Assembly: GCF_021173085.1 (NCBI RefSeq)
Contig: NZ_CP076412.1
Coordinates: 868,001-932,000 of the forward strand
DNA: 64,000 nucleotides
Source of the DNA: Ralstonia wenshanensis
GTDB lineage: Bacteria; Pseudomonadota; Gammaproteobacteria; Burkholderiales; Burkholderiaceae
Reading direction: 5' to 3'
Shown here: positions 8,522 to 16,747 of the stretch, piece after piece
How positions within the stretch are numbered: the stretch's first letter is position 1
Layout of the letters: the number at the start of each line of letters is the position of its first letter
Notes under the pieces: generated by a model
Databases searched by the model: none
The model's input: only the letters and a program-made list of their open reading frames with translations
What the model was told of the DNA's origin: nothing
Made by a program: the position numbers and the translations under genes

Positions 8522-10291
8522 ATGAGCCTGCTGATACTCGCCTACCTGGGCGGCGCGCTGACCATCCTGAGTCCGTGCATCCTGCCCGTTCTGCCGTTTG
8601 TGCTGAGCCGTACCAACCAGCCGTTTGTGCGCGGCAAGCTGCCGATGCTCGCCGGCATGGCCCTCACCTTTGCCGGCTTTGCGACGCTGCTCTCGGCGGG
8701 CGGCGCGTGGGCGGTGCGCACCAATGAAGTCGGCCGGTTTGTGGCGCTTGCGCTGCTGGCCGTGTTCGGGCTCTCGCTGCTGTGGCCCAGGCTGGGCGAT
8801 CTGATGGCCCGGCCGGTTGTGGCGCTGGGCAACCGGCTGGCGGGGCAAGCGTCGACCGGCAGCGCCTCGGCAGAACCTTCGGTGGCGGGCTCGCTGTTGC
8901 TGGGCGTCGCCACGGGGATGCTGTGGGCGCCGTGCGCGGGCCCGATCCTCGGTTTGGTGTTGACCGGCGTGGCGCTCAATGGCGCGAGCGTGTCCAGCGC
9001 GCTGGCGCTGGCAGCCTACGCGGGGGGTGCGGCCACATCGTTGGCGGCAGCGCTAGGACTGGGCGGCCGCGTGTTCGCGGCCATGAAGCGCTCCATGGGC
9101 CTGGGCGAGTGGGCGCGTCGCATCATGGGCGCAAGCGTGCTGGGCGGCGTGGCCCTCATCGGGCTGGGCGCCGATACGGGCCTGCTGGCGCGCCTGTCTT
9201 CCGGCGGCACCACGCAACTTGAACAGGCACTGGTCAACGGGTTGGGCGTGACTCGGCCGACACCGCAGGCCAGCCTCAACGTGGTGTCCGAAGCCAACGC
9301 CGCGCCAGTGGCGAAACCCAGCGGCTTGCCCGTGGAAGGCCGCCTGGCCTCGTTCGACGGCGCGGTGCAGTGGCTCAACTCCGCGCCGCTCACGGGCGAC
9401 CAACTGCGCGGCAAGGTCACGCTGGTCTATTTCTGGACGTACTCCTGCATCAACTGCATCCGCACGCTGCCGTACCTGCGCGCGTGGGCCGACAAGTACA
9501 AGGACCAGGGCCTGACCGTGGTGGGCGTTCACACGCCGGAATTCGCCTTTGAGAAGTCGCCCGAGAACGTCGCCCGCGCCGTCAGCGGCTTCCGCGTCAA
9601 TTTCCCGGTGGCCATCGACAGCAACTACCGCATCTGGAACGCCTTCCACAACAGCTACTGGCCCGCCGCGTACTTTGTCGATGCCCAGGGCAACATCCGG
9701 CACCACCAGTTTGGCGAGGGTGATTACGCCGCCTCTGAGCGCGTCATCCAGGCGCTGCTGGCGGAGGCAGGCAACCAGCAGGTGGCGGGCGGCGTTGTCG
9801 TGCCCGATGCGCCCGGCGCGCAAGCCGCACCAGACCTGGACAACGTCCGCTCACCGGAAACGTATGTCGGCTACGCGCAAGCCGCGCGTTTTGCATCGCC
9901 CGGCGGCGCACAGATCGGCACGTCGCACGCATACCGCGTCGGCAAGCTCGGCCTGAACGATTGGGGCTTGTCCGGCCAATGGACCATCGACGCCGAGCAG
10001 GCCACGCTGGACCGCGCTGACGGCAGCATCGTCTACCGATTCCACGCGCGGGACCTGCACCTCGTGCTCGGGCCCGCCGCCGATGGCCGTGCGGTGCGCT
10101 TCACCGTCACGATCGACGGCAAGGCCCCCGGCGCCAGTCACGGTGCCGACACCGATGCAAACGGCAATGGCGCCGTCACGCAAACGCGCCTCTACCAGCT
10201 CGTCCGGCAAGCCGGCACGGTGGGCGAGCACACGTTCGAGATCCGCTTTCTCGATGCCGGGGCGCATGCCTACGCCTTCACCTTCGGCTGA
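8522..10291 (+). CDS. DipZ-like protein: CcdA/DsbD membrane domain fused to thioredoxin-like domain
   Basis: Encodes 589 aa. Residues 1-230 form a CcdA/DsbD-type transmembrane domain with the two conserved Cys-Pro contexts (LSPCILPVLPFVLSR and GMLWAPCAGPILG) that relay electrons across the inner membrane. A linker leads to a periplasmic TlpA-like thioredoxin domain with the CxxC in FWTYSCINCIRTLPYL (about 305-310), and a C-terminal beta-rich domain of about 150 residues as in DipZ proteins. Expected role: passing cytoplasmic reducing power to periplasmic thiols. The ATG at 8522 has AAGGA 9 bases upstream. It is followed by ohr and a second thioredoxin-like gene. Confidence 0.88.
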   Translation: MSLLILAYLGGALTILSPCILPVLPFVLSRTNQPFVRGKLPMLAGMALTFAGFATLLSAGGAWAVRTNEVGRFVALALLAVFGLSLLWPRLGDLMARPVVALGNRLAGQASTGSASAEPSVAGSLLLGVATGMLWAPCAGPILGLVLTGVALNGASVSSALALAAYAGGAATSLAAALGLGGRVFAAMKRSMGLGEWARRIMGASVLGGVALIGLGADTGLLARLSSGGTTQLEQALVNGLGVTRPTPQASLNVVSEANAAPVAKPSGLPVEGRLASFDGAVQWLNSAPLTGDQLRGKVTLVYFWTYSCINCIRTLPYLRAWADKYKDQGLTVVGVHTPEFAFEKSPENVARAVSGFRVNFPVAIDSNYRIWNAFHNSYWPAAYFVDAQGNIRHHQFGEGDYAASERVIQALLAEAGNQQVAGGVVVPDAPGAQAAPDLDNVRSPETYVGYAQAARFASPGGAQIGTSHAYRVGKLGLNDWGLSGQWTIDAEQATLDRADGSIVYRFHARDLHLVLGPAADGRAVRFTVTIDGKAPGASHGADTDANGNGAVTQTRLYQLVRQAGTVGEHTFEIRFLDAGAHAYAFTFG

Positions 10292-10305
10292 CCGCGCGCC
10301 GCCGT

Positions 10306-10324
10306 TTTGTACGCGTTTGTATCC
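10306..10324 (+). promoter_or_regulatory. Direct TTTGTA repeats upstream of ohr
   Basis: TTTTGTACGCGTTTGTATCC contains two TTTGTA copies spaced 10 bp, one helical turn, which is the usual layout for OmpR-type tandem binding. The 200-bp space before ohr also holds several ATACGT copies. The site resembles those beside the two-component operon at 8391-8438. Confidence 0.4.
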
Positions 10325-10496
10325 AGCCGCGACGCAGATACGTACCCAGACAAAACGGCCCTTCCGCGCTACGTCTGGGATACGTCGGCCTTCTTTAATA
10401 CGTCTCGTGGCCCCGGCAACCAGCGAACACCAAGCCGCTGACGCCGGGACGCAAATCCAACCCTCGTCTTCCCCCTTCATCCAAAAGGAGATCACC

Positions 10497-10913
10497 ATGA
10501 CCCGCATCGAAAACGTTCTGTACACCGCCAAGGTCAACGTCACCGGCGGCCGCGACGGCCAGGCGCACAGCGATGACGACCGCCTGAACCTGAAGCTCTC
10601 GCCCCCGGGCAGCAACGGCCGCGGCACGAACCCCGAGCAACTGTTTGCCGCAGGCTGGTCGGCCTGCTTTATCGGCGCGATGGGCCGCGCGGCCAGCCAG
10701 ATGAAGATCAAGCTGCCGGCCGATCTGTCCTTGAACACCGAAGTCGATCTCGGCACCACTGACGACGCGTTCTTCCTGCAAGCGCGGCTGAACGTGAGCC
10801 TGCCCGGCCTGGACCGCGACGTGGCGCAAGCCGTGGTGGAAGCGGCCCACCAGCTGTGCCCGTATTCGAAGGCCACGCGCGGCAACATCCACGTCGAGCT
10901 GAACCTGATCTGA
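10497..10913 (+). CDS. ohr: Organic hydroperoxide resistance protein (Ohr/OsmC family)
   Basis: Encodes 138 aa, the normal length for Ohr. The two redox Cys are in GWSACFIGAM (peroxidatic) and EAAHQLCPYSKAT (resolving), and the N-terminal LYTAKVNVTGGRDG is typical of the Ohr subfamily rather than OsmC. It reduces organic and lipid hydroperoxides using lipoylated proteins in the cytoplasm. AAAAGGAG ends 7 bases before the ATG. No OhrR (MarR) gene is adjacent, unlike many genomes, which supports control by the two-component system upstream. Confidence 0.9.
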   Translation: MTRIENVLYTAKVNVTGGRDGQAHSDDDRLNLKLSPPGSNGRGTNPEQLFAAGWSACFIGAMGRAASQMKIKLPADLSLNTEVDLGTTDDAFFLQARLNVSLPGLDRDVAQAVVEAAHQLCPYSKATRGNIHVELNLI

Positions 10914-10986
10914 CGCATCGCATGGCCCGCCGCACGCTGCCGGCGGCTGGCGGGCCTCACCAGTAACCTTTCACGGATTCCACATC

Positions 10987-11541
10987 ATGCGCACGACCCT
11001 CCGCGCCGCGCTTGCGGCACTCGCCATCGGCGCCGTCTACTTTGTCGGGACTGGCGTGCCCGCCTTCAGCCAGACCGCCGCGACCGGCGCGGCGGCACCC
11101 GAGTTCACAGGCATCAACCAGTGGCTGAATTCGCAGCCGCTGTCGATGAAGGACCTGCGCGGCAAGGTCGTGCTGGTGGATTTCTGGACGTACTCGTGCA
11201 TCAACTGCCTCAACACGCTGCCGCACGTGAAGCAGTGGTACGACAAGTACAAGGATCAGGGTCTGGTCGTGGTGGGCGTGCACACGCCGGAATACGCGTT
11301 CGAAAAATCGACCGCCAACGTGCAGGAAGCGCTCAAGCGGCTGGACGTGCGCTACCCGGTCGCGCAGGACAACAGCTACGCAACGTGGTCGGCCTTTCAC
11401 AACCAGTTCTGGCCGGCGCTGTACCTGATTGATACCGAGGGGCGCATCGTCTATCAGCACTTCGGCGAAGGCCGCTACGCCGAGACGGAAGCCGCCATTC
11501 AGAAGCTGCTGGCAGACCGCAAGCCACAGAAGCCTGCGTGA
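10987..11541 (+). CDS. Periplasmic TlpA-like thioredoxin family protein
   Basis: Encodes 184 aa with a signal peptide (MRTTLRAALAALAIGAVYFVGTGVPAFSQ) and one thioredoxin-fold domain with the CxxC in VDFWTYSCINCLNTLPHVKQW. The domain is strikingly similar to the thioredoxin part of the DipZ-like protein 1.5 kb upstream (shared VVGVHTPE(Y/F)AFEKS and HFGEG), so it probably arose by duplication and may receive electrons from that protein. It lies 73 bp after ohr, probably in the same transcript. Confidence 0.85.
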   Translation: MRTTLRAALAALAIGAVYFVGTGVPAFSQTAATGAAAPEFTGINQWLNSQPLSMKDLRGKVVLVDFWTYSCINCLNTLPHVKQWYDKYKDQGLVVVGVHTPEYAFEKSTANVQEALKRLDVRYPVAQDNSYATWSAFHNQFWPALYLIDTEGRIVYQHFGEGRYAETEAAIQKLLADRKPQKPA

Positions 11542-11575
11542 TCAGGCTGCGTGAGAAGTCCCGCCCCGACGGCGC

Positions 11576-12379
11576 TTATGAACGCCAGCGGGCGGGGCGC
11601 TTTTCCAGGAAGGCGTCGATGCCCTCGCCGGCGTCTTCTTCCATCATGTTGCGGGCCATGACATCGCCCGCGTAAGCATAGGCATCGGCAAGCGGCATCT
11701 GCCGTTGCCGATAGAACATCGCCTTGCCATAGCGGATTGCGGTGGGGCTCTTCGACACGATGTCCGCCACCTTGCGAGCCACGGCGGCATCCAGTTCCGC
11801 CGCGGGTACGGCCTCGTTGATGAGGCCCCAGTCCGCGGCCGTAGCCGCATCGATAAAGCGGCCCGTCACCAGCATGTCGAACGCGCGCTTCGCAAGCACG
11901 TTGCGCGACAACGCCACCGCAGGCGTCGAGCAGAACAGGCCGACGTTGATGCCCGACACCGCAAACCGCGCCGTATCGGAGGCAATGGCCAGGTCGCAAC
12001 TGCCAACCAACTGGCAGCCCGCCGCAGTCGCCACGCCATGCACGCGGGCGATAACCGGCACCGGCAGCGCCTGAATCGCCTGCATCACCACGCTGCATCG
12101 CGCAAACAACGCCTGGTAATACGCAAGTTCAGGTGTGCCGCGCATTTCCCGCAAGTCGTGTCCGGCGCAGAAGGCCTTGCCCTCGGCGCCGAGCACCACG
12201 CAGCGCACCGTCGCGTCTTGCGCAATGTCGTCCAACACGCGCTGCAGCGCATCCAGCATGGCTTCGGATAACGCATTGAACTGCAGGGGTCGATTCAGCC
12301 GCAGGGTGACGACACCGTCGCGGTCATCGCGCAGGACGGGTGCGTCGGCGGCGGCGTTGGTGGTGGGGTGAGGTTGCAT
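11576..12379 (-). CDS. Enoyl-CoA hydratase/isomerase family protein (ECHDC3-like branch)
   Basis: Encodes 267 aa of the crotonase fold: GVVTLRLNRPLQFNALSEAML, the oxyanion-hole GKAFCAGHDLREM and GVATAAGCQLVGSCDLAIASDTARFAVSGINVGLFCSTPAVALSRNV. The second half (FAVSGINVGLFCSTPAVAL) is that of the ECHDC3-like branch, in which the usual catalytic Glu positions of true enoyl-CoA hydratases are not conserved, so classical hydratase activity is doubtful. It sits alone, convergent with the thioredoxin-like gene. Confidence 0.85.
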   Translation of the reverse strand: MQPHPTTNAAADAPVLRDDRDGVVTLRLNRPLQFNALSEAMLDALQRVLDDIAQDATVRCVVLGAEGKAFCAGHDLREMRGTPELAYYQALFARCSVVMQAIQALPVPVIARVHGVATAAGCQLVGSCDLAIASDTARFAVSGINVGLFCSTPAVALSRNVLAKRAFDMLVTGRFIDAATAADWGLINEAVPAAELDAAVARKVADIVSKSPTAIRYGKAMFYRQRQMPLADAYAYAGDVMARNMMEEDAGEGIDAFLEKRPARWRS

Positions 12380-12610
12380 GCGCGCGCTCCTTTGCAGGCA
12401 GGTGCCCTGGGGTGGGCACCAGTCTATCCCTGCAGCGCCCGCGTCGCACTCAGGCGTTGCCAGTAGGGGCCGGTTGGCCGTCGGCGACGCCAGACCTGAA
12501 AGGCCTACCCCTTCGCCGCTTTGACATTGGGCGGGCGGCTGACTATCACGCGTCTATAAGAGATCGGGCGGCGCCAAGTGACACAGTCAGCGCAAAAGGG
12601 GGCCAACGTG

Positions 12611-13537
12611 ATGTCGGAAACGCTGGACATGCAGCGGGGCTTGTTGCTGAGCCTCTCTCCAGGACGCCGGACGTACTGGATGGCGCAGGCGGTGGCGTTG
12701 CTGTCGCTGGTGGTTTTGGTGTCGGCCGTGCCGTTCGCCAAGGTGCAACTGGCGCATCTTCCCTCGTTCGTGCCGCTTTACGAATCGGCCCTCATCCTCA
12801 ATGACCTGATTACCGCCGCGCTGCTCTTTGGGCAGTTCGCCATCACGCGGTCGCGCGCCATGCTGGCCCTCGCCAGTGGCTACCTGTTCACAGCGGCCAC
12901 TGCGGTGGGGCACTTGCTATCGTTTCCGGGGCTGTTCGCGTCCGGCGGCCTGCTCGGCGCGGGGCCGCAGAGCACCGCGTGGATCTACATGTTCTGGCAC
13001 GCGGGCTTTCCACTGTTTGTCATCGCTTACGCCGTGCTGAAGGCGCGCGAAGAGCAGGAGCCCGACCGCTTCCCGGCTCATACGCTCACGCGACAGACGG
13101 CGCTGGGCACGATGGCGGCCGTGCTGGGCGCAGCGGCCGCCTGCGTGGCGCTGGCCACCGCCGGCGAACACCTGCTGCCCGCCATCATGACCGCCAACCG
13201 CTACACGCCGACCATGTGGATCGTGGCCGGCGGCACATGGTGCTTTTGCGTGGTCGCGCTGGTCGTGCTCTGGCGCAGCCGCCCGCACCTGACGCTCGAT
13301 ATCTGGCTGATGGTGGTGCTGTGCGTGTGGATCTGCGATGTCGCGCTCAGCGCCGTATTCAATGGCGGGCGATATGACCTCGGATTCTATGCCGGCCGTA
13401 TGTTCGGGCTGTTGGGGGCGAGCTTTGTGCTGTTGCTGTTGCTGATCGAGAACACGGTGCTGCACTCCCGATTGGCAGCGGCACGGGCAGAACTCAGGCG
13501 GCTGGCGGCGAGCAATATGGGGGATCGGCAAGGCTGA
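12611..13537 (+). CDS. Stand-alone MASE4-like membrane sensor protein
   Basis: Encodes 308 aa with about eight hydrophobic segments (for example AQAVALLSLVVLVSAVPFAKVQ, GTMAAVLGAAAACVALATAG, GLLGASFVLLLLLIENTVLH). The pattern LPSFVPLYESALILNDLITAALLFGQF, AMLALASGYLFTA and GRMFGLLGASFVLLLLLIEN is that of MASE4 sensor domains, usually N-terminal to GGDEF or kinase domains. Here the protein stops about 35 residues after the last helix, so no output domain is encoded. The ATG at 12611 (AAAGGGGG upstream) was chosen over a GTG at 12578. Confidence 0.65.
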   Translation: MSETLDMQRGLLLSLSPGRRTYWMAQAVALLSLVVLVSAVPFAKVQLAHLPSFVPLYESALILNDLITAALLFGQFAITRSRAMLALASGYLFTAATAVGHLLSFPGLFASGGLLGAGPQSTAWIYMFWHAGFPLFVIAYAVLKAREEQEPDRFPAHTLTRQTALGTMAAVLGAAAACVALATAGEHLLPAIMTANRYTPTMWIVAGGTWCFCVVALVVLWRSRPHLTLDIWLMVVLCVWICDVALSAVFNGGRYDLGFYAGRMFGLLGASFVLLLLLIENTVLHSRLAAARAELRRLAASNMGDRQG

Positions 13538-13593
13538 CAGCCGCGCCGCACCGAGTTGGCGTGGAGCGAAGTGCGAGTGACCAGCGGAGGTGC

Positions 13594-14382
13594 TTACTTC
13601 TGCAACGTCCTCTTTGCTTCCTGGCCGCCCCACCGCATCGCATAACGCGTCAGCATCCCACGCAACACCCCCACCATGTACTCCTGGTGCCTCGCCTCCT
13701 GCGTAGGATCGCTCCAATGCGGCACCGGGTACCGCTCACCCTGCAAGTTGACGCGCTGCGCATCGGCCATCCGCTGACGCCACTCCTGCAGCACCTGGTC
13801 GAGTTGCGCGTCGTCGTTCTGATACCAGGCCTGCACCACCCGATCGCCCAGCAGGCGTTGCCGCAGGCGGTCGCGCTGTTCGCGCCAGACGGCGATACGT
13901 TCGATATCTACAGTGGCGGCCTGCATGTCGCTGCTCAGGTGCTGGGCTGTCAGCAGCTCGTCATGCGCGTGCATGTACGCCTGATAGCGTTCGGCCAACC
14001 GGACGGCCTCTGCCGACGCAGTGGGTGGAAGTTTGCTGCTGAGATAGGCCTTCAACTGTTCAGCGCGATCATCGTCGTGCTTGAGAAGGAACGTGTTGAA
14101 CACGTTCAGCAAAGCGGTGTCCACGACCAGTGTCTGCTGCGCTGTGATGGTGAGCGCAGGAGCATCGCCCCCTCCGGCTGACGTTGTGATCGGCATGCGG
14201 TTGGGTGCGGGCGATATGAGATCGGCGCCAGATGCGTGCGGCTCAACCGCTGCAGGGTTTTCCGATTCTGGCAGCCGCGTCGTCATTACGCCAATCGACA
14301 AGCCGACGACGGCCGCACCGACCGCAACGGCGCTCAGATGCCAGGTGCGCCGGTCGCGCAGGGGTTCAGTCTGGATTCGCAT
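13594..14382 (-). CDS. Lipase chaperone-like (LifO-type) membrane-anchored protein
   Basis: Encodes about 262 aa. An N-terminal transmembrane anchor (LSAVAVGAAVVGLSIGVM) is followed by a Pro/Ala-rich linker and a helical region (TALLNVFNTFLLKHDDDRAEQLKAYLSSKLPPTASAEAVRLAERYQAYMHAHDELL) resembling the first mini-domain of lipase-specific foldases. Those chaperones fold secreted lipases in the periplasm. It is shorter than usual (about 330-350 aa), and no lipase gene is adjacent in the window. The start is uncertain (ATG 14382 or 14400). The GH28 gene lies upstream on the same strand. Confidence 0.5.
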   Translation of the reverse strand: MRIQTEPLRDRRTWHLSAVAVGAAVVGLSIGVMTTRLPESENPAAVEPHASGADLISPAPNRMPITTSAGGGDAPALTITAQQTLVVDTALLNVFNTFLLKHDDDRAEQLKAYLSSKLPPTASAEAVRLAERYQAYMHAHDELLTAQHLSSDMQAATVDIERIAVWREQRDRLRQRLLGDRVVQAWYQNDDAQLDQVLQEWRQRMADAQRVNLQGERYPVPHWSDPTQEARHQEYMVGVLRGMLTRYAMRWGGQEAKRTLQK

Positions 14383-14445
14383 TGAAGGCGCCCGCGCCAT
14401 GCAGGACCGTAAGACGCCACTGCATGGCAAGGTACGTGCGGCCGA

Positions 14446-15705
14446 TCAGAACGAACAGCTCGGCACACTGCCCGACATCGTGAAGCTCGACGTAGTCACG
14501 CCGGTGCCCGACGGCACATCGTTCGACTTGTACAGGCCGACATTGGCGTACTGGTCACCGCTTTGCGCCGTGGCATCCAGGCTGACATTGGCCAGGTACG
14601 CGTTGACCGGGAAGCTCGCGTTGCGGCCGTCGATCTTCGTGTACGCACCCGACACCGATTGCGTGGAGTACGCACCGTTGACCACGATGTTCGACAGCGA
14701 CGGGCTGCCGCCGGTCGTGCACGCGTTGTAGTTCGTGTCCATCACAATCAGATGCTTCACGCCGGTCATGCAGGTGTTGACGTAGCTCACCTGCTTGACG
14801 GTGAGCGAGCACGGCCCCGTCTTCACGTTGATGCCGTTGTTGTTGGTGGACTGCGTGCCGCTCAGGTCATTGCCGTACACGTAGTTGTTCGTGAACAGGA
14901 TGTTCGACACGGTGTTCTGGTCGATGCTGCCCACCGACAGGCCATGCGTGCCGTGCAGCCGCGTGTTCGACACCGTCACGTTGGAAATGTCGCCCGAGTT
15001 GGTCTTGACGGCAATGCCATCGTCTCCGGCCTCGATATCGGATCGCGTGACGGTGGCGTTGGTCAGGCTGTCGATGTCGATGCCGTCTGCGTTCTTGCGC
15101 GTGGCCGGCGTGCGGATGGACACACCCCACGCGGTAAAGCCGTTGCCGCCTTCCACATACAGGTTCGGGTGCGCAGCCTGTGCCAGCGTGACGTTGTAGA
15201 CGGTGAAGTTCGTGATGTTGCTCGCCTGCACGAGGCGCGGCGTGCCGGTGATGATGTCGCCACGGCCATCCACCGTGCCCGGACCCATGAGCGATGCATT
15301 GGTGCCCGTAAACGACAGCAAGTTGGCGTTGCCGCTGTAGCTGTCGTTGCCGAACAGCGTCACGCCGGAATTGATGACGAGCCCCGCTCCGCTGATAGAC
15401 AGGCTGCCCGTGTAAAACGCGTCATTCGAGCCGGAAGCGGCCAACACCACGCTCTTGCCGGTGCCTTTGCAGTTGGTCAGTGCCTGCTGAATGACGCTGG
15501 TGTCGTCAGCCGAAGACGATGGCGGCGACGTGCGCAGCGCGCTTGAATACCGCGCGTTGATCGTCGTGCAGATACCCGGATACGTCGGCTGCGTGACAGT
15601 GCGGCTGTCTCCCGTGGCCAACGTCTGCGCACCGGCGGAGCCCGCAGCGCCGGCAGCCAACAAGGATGCGGCCAGGATCAACCCGACCTTGGTTTGCATG
15701 TTCAT
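14446..15705 (-). CDS. Polygalacturonase (glycoside hydrolase family 28)
   Basis: Encodes 419 aa with a Sec signal peptide (MNMQTKVGLILAASLLAAGAAGSAGAQ). The right-handed beta-helix motifs of GH28 are present in order: NADGIDIDS, AGDDGIAVKTN (catalytic Asp pair), GTHGLSVGS (catalytic His loop) and NGINVKTG in place of the usual RIK. It hydrolyses polygalacturonan in plant cell walls and is expected to be secreted by the type II system. The ATG at 15705 has AGGAG about 9 bases upstream. It resembles the secreted polygalacturonases of Ralstonia solanacearum, but I cannot say which orthologue. An inverted repeat at 15789-15818 may control it. Confidence 0.9.
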   Translation of the reverse strand: MNMQTKVGLILAASLLAAGAAGSAGAQTLATGDSRTVTQPTYPGICTTINARYSSALRTSPPSSSADDTSVIQQALTNCKGTGKSVVLAASGSNDAFYTGSLSISGAGLVINSGVTLFGNDSYSGNANLLSFTGTNASLMGPGTVDGRGDIITGTPRLVQASNITNFTVYNVTLAQAAHPNLYVEGGNGFTAWGVSIRTPATRKNADGIDIDSLTNATVTRSDIEAGDDGIAVKTNSGDISNVTVSNTRLHGTHGLSVGSIDQNTVSNILFTNNYVYGNDLSGTQSTNNNGINVKTGPCSLTVKQVSYVNTCMTGVKHLIVMDTNYNACTTGGSPSLSNIVVNGAYSTQSVSGAYTKIDGRNASFPVNAYLANVSLDATAQSGDQYANVGLYKSNDVPSGTGVTTSSFTMSGSVPSCSF

Positions 15706-15788
15706 CGATGTCTCACTCCTGTCTTGGTGTTCGGCACCGGAAGGGCAGCGTGTCGGTGCCACCTGGGCAAACCGCACCCTCGATTCAC

Positions 15789-15818
15789 GATATATCAATG
15801 CATATTCATTGGTATATC
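15789..15818. promoter_or_regulatory. AT-rich inverted repeat upstream of polygalacturonase gene
   Basis: GATATATCAATG (15789-15800) and CATTGGTATATC (15807-15818) are inverted with one mismatch in 12, spaced 6 bp. The element sits 84-113 bases before the GH28 start codon and stands out in composition from its surroundings. It is a plausible operator for a dimeric regulator; which one is unknown. Confidence 0.5.
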
Positions 15819-16066
15819 AGTGAGGAAAATTGAGGATTCAACCGGAACCCGGCTCGATTGGCGTTTTGCCGCCGAAGACCTGTTCACAAATACGAAAGCT
15901 CACCGCCGTATCGCCCGGCTGAAGGGTGACGCCACAGCGCCAGTTACCTAAGATGCTGCGCTCCCGACGGGTTGCTACAAGCGGCCATGCCGGGTCCGAC
16001 GGTCATGCGCAACACTACGTGCATGGCCGTCAACCTCTGGCCACCACTCAGTGCAACCCACTCCCG

Positions 16067-16609
16067 ATGTCGAAGATCAGCAGCGCGAACGGTATCCCAA
16101 AGCGGCATGACAGCCCGCATGACGGGCCGCACGCAGGGCGCCCGACGCGCGTTGCACCTTCGCCCGCCTCCATCCCCCGGGCGCCGGGCCCTGGCCTCAC
16201 GCAACTGCCCAAACCCGCCGCTGCACGCCAACCCGCCGCGCCAACCCGCGTCAAAGCCTTGCGGACACTCGAAACGCGGCAGCGCCTGCACCGCTTGCGC
16301 AAAGAACTCGGCAAGATCGACCCACCACCCGGCTGCGCCCAAGACGCCCATGCCGACATCCTCGCGGCCATGGCACGCGCGGGCTTGGGCGGCTGGACAT
16401 TGCCCGCCCTCACCGACCCCGCCAATGCGCGCCATGCAGATGGATCGGTGACGGTGTCGCTGGTGTCGCACACCATCGTCTTCAACGCCGGGGGCGCGTT
16501 CCGCATCATCGACCTGCTCCCGCCTGGCAGCGTGTACTTCGAGTTGGCCGGGCGCGACGGCGCCGCGTTTGTGCTGCCGTGCGGCTGTGCCCCCGTCGCG
16601 GCCCATTAA
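16067..16609 (+). CDS. Hypothetical protein with Ser/Pro-rich N-terminus
   Basis: Encodes about 180 aa from the ATG at 16067. The first 65 residues are rich in Ser, Pro, Ala and Arg and lack hydrophobic stretches. Residues 70-180 look folded (VKALRTLETRQRLHRLRKELGKIDPPPG; ILAAMARAGLGGWTLPAL; SLVSHTIVFNAGGAFRIIDLLPPGSVYFELAGRDGAAF). I do not recognise a family. The N-terminal composition resembles type III secreted proteins, but no TTCG-N16-TTCG was found upstream, so there is no regulatory support for that idea. Confidence 0.5.
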   Translation: MSKISSANGIPKRHDSPHDGPHAGRPTRVAPSPASIPRAPGPGLTQLPKPAAARQPAAPTRVKALRTLETRQRLHRLRKELGKIDPPPGCAQDAHADILAAMARAGLGGWTLPALTDPANARHADGSVTVSLVSHTIVFNAGGAFRIIDLLPPGSVYFELAGRDGAAFVLPCGCAPVAAH

Positions 16610-16747
16610 CGCACGGCACCACTGCGTTTAGAGGCTCGACCCGATATCTCAACAATTCTCGCCTCAGGGTTATCCGCCATTTCGGCCGGCCCTCACCTTT
16701 TCGACACTCCTGCCACACCACCAATAAAACAAGGGGCGGAGACAGGT

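Noticed and set aside
15840-16066. hrpII box for the unknown gene at 16067
   Set aside because: Searched by eye for TTCG-N16-TTCG in this stretch and found none.
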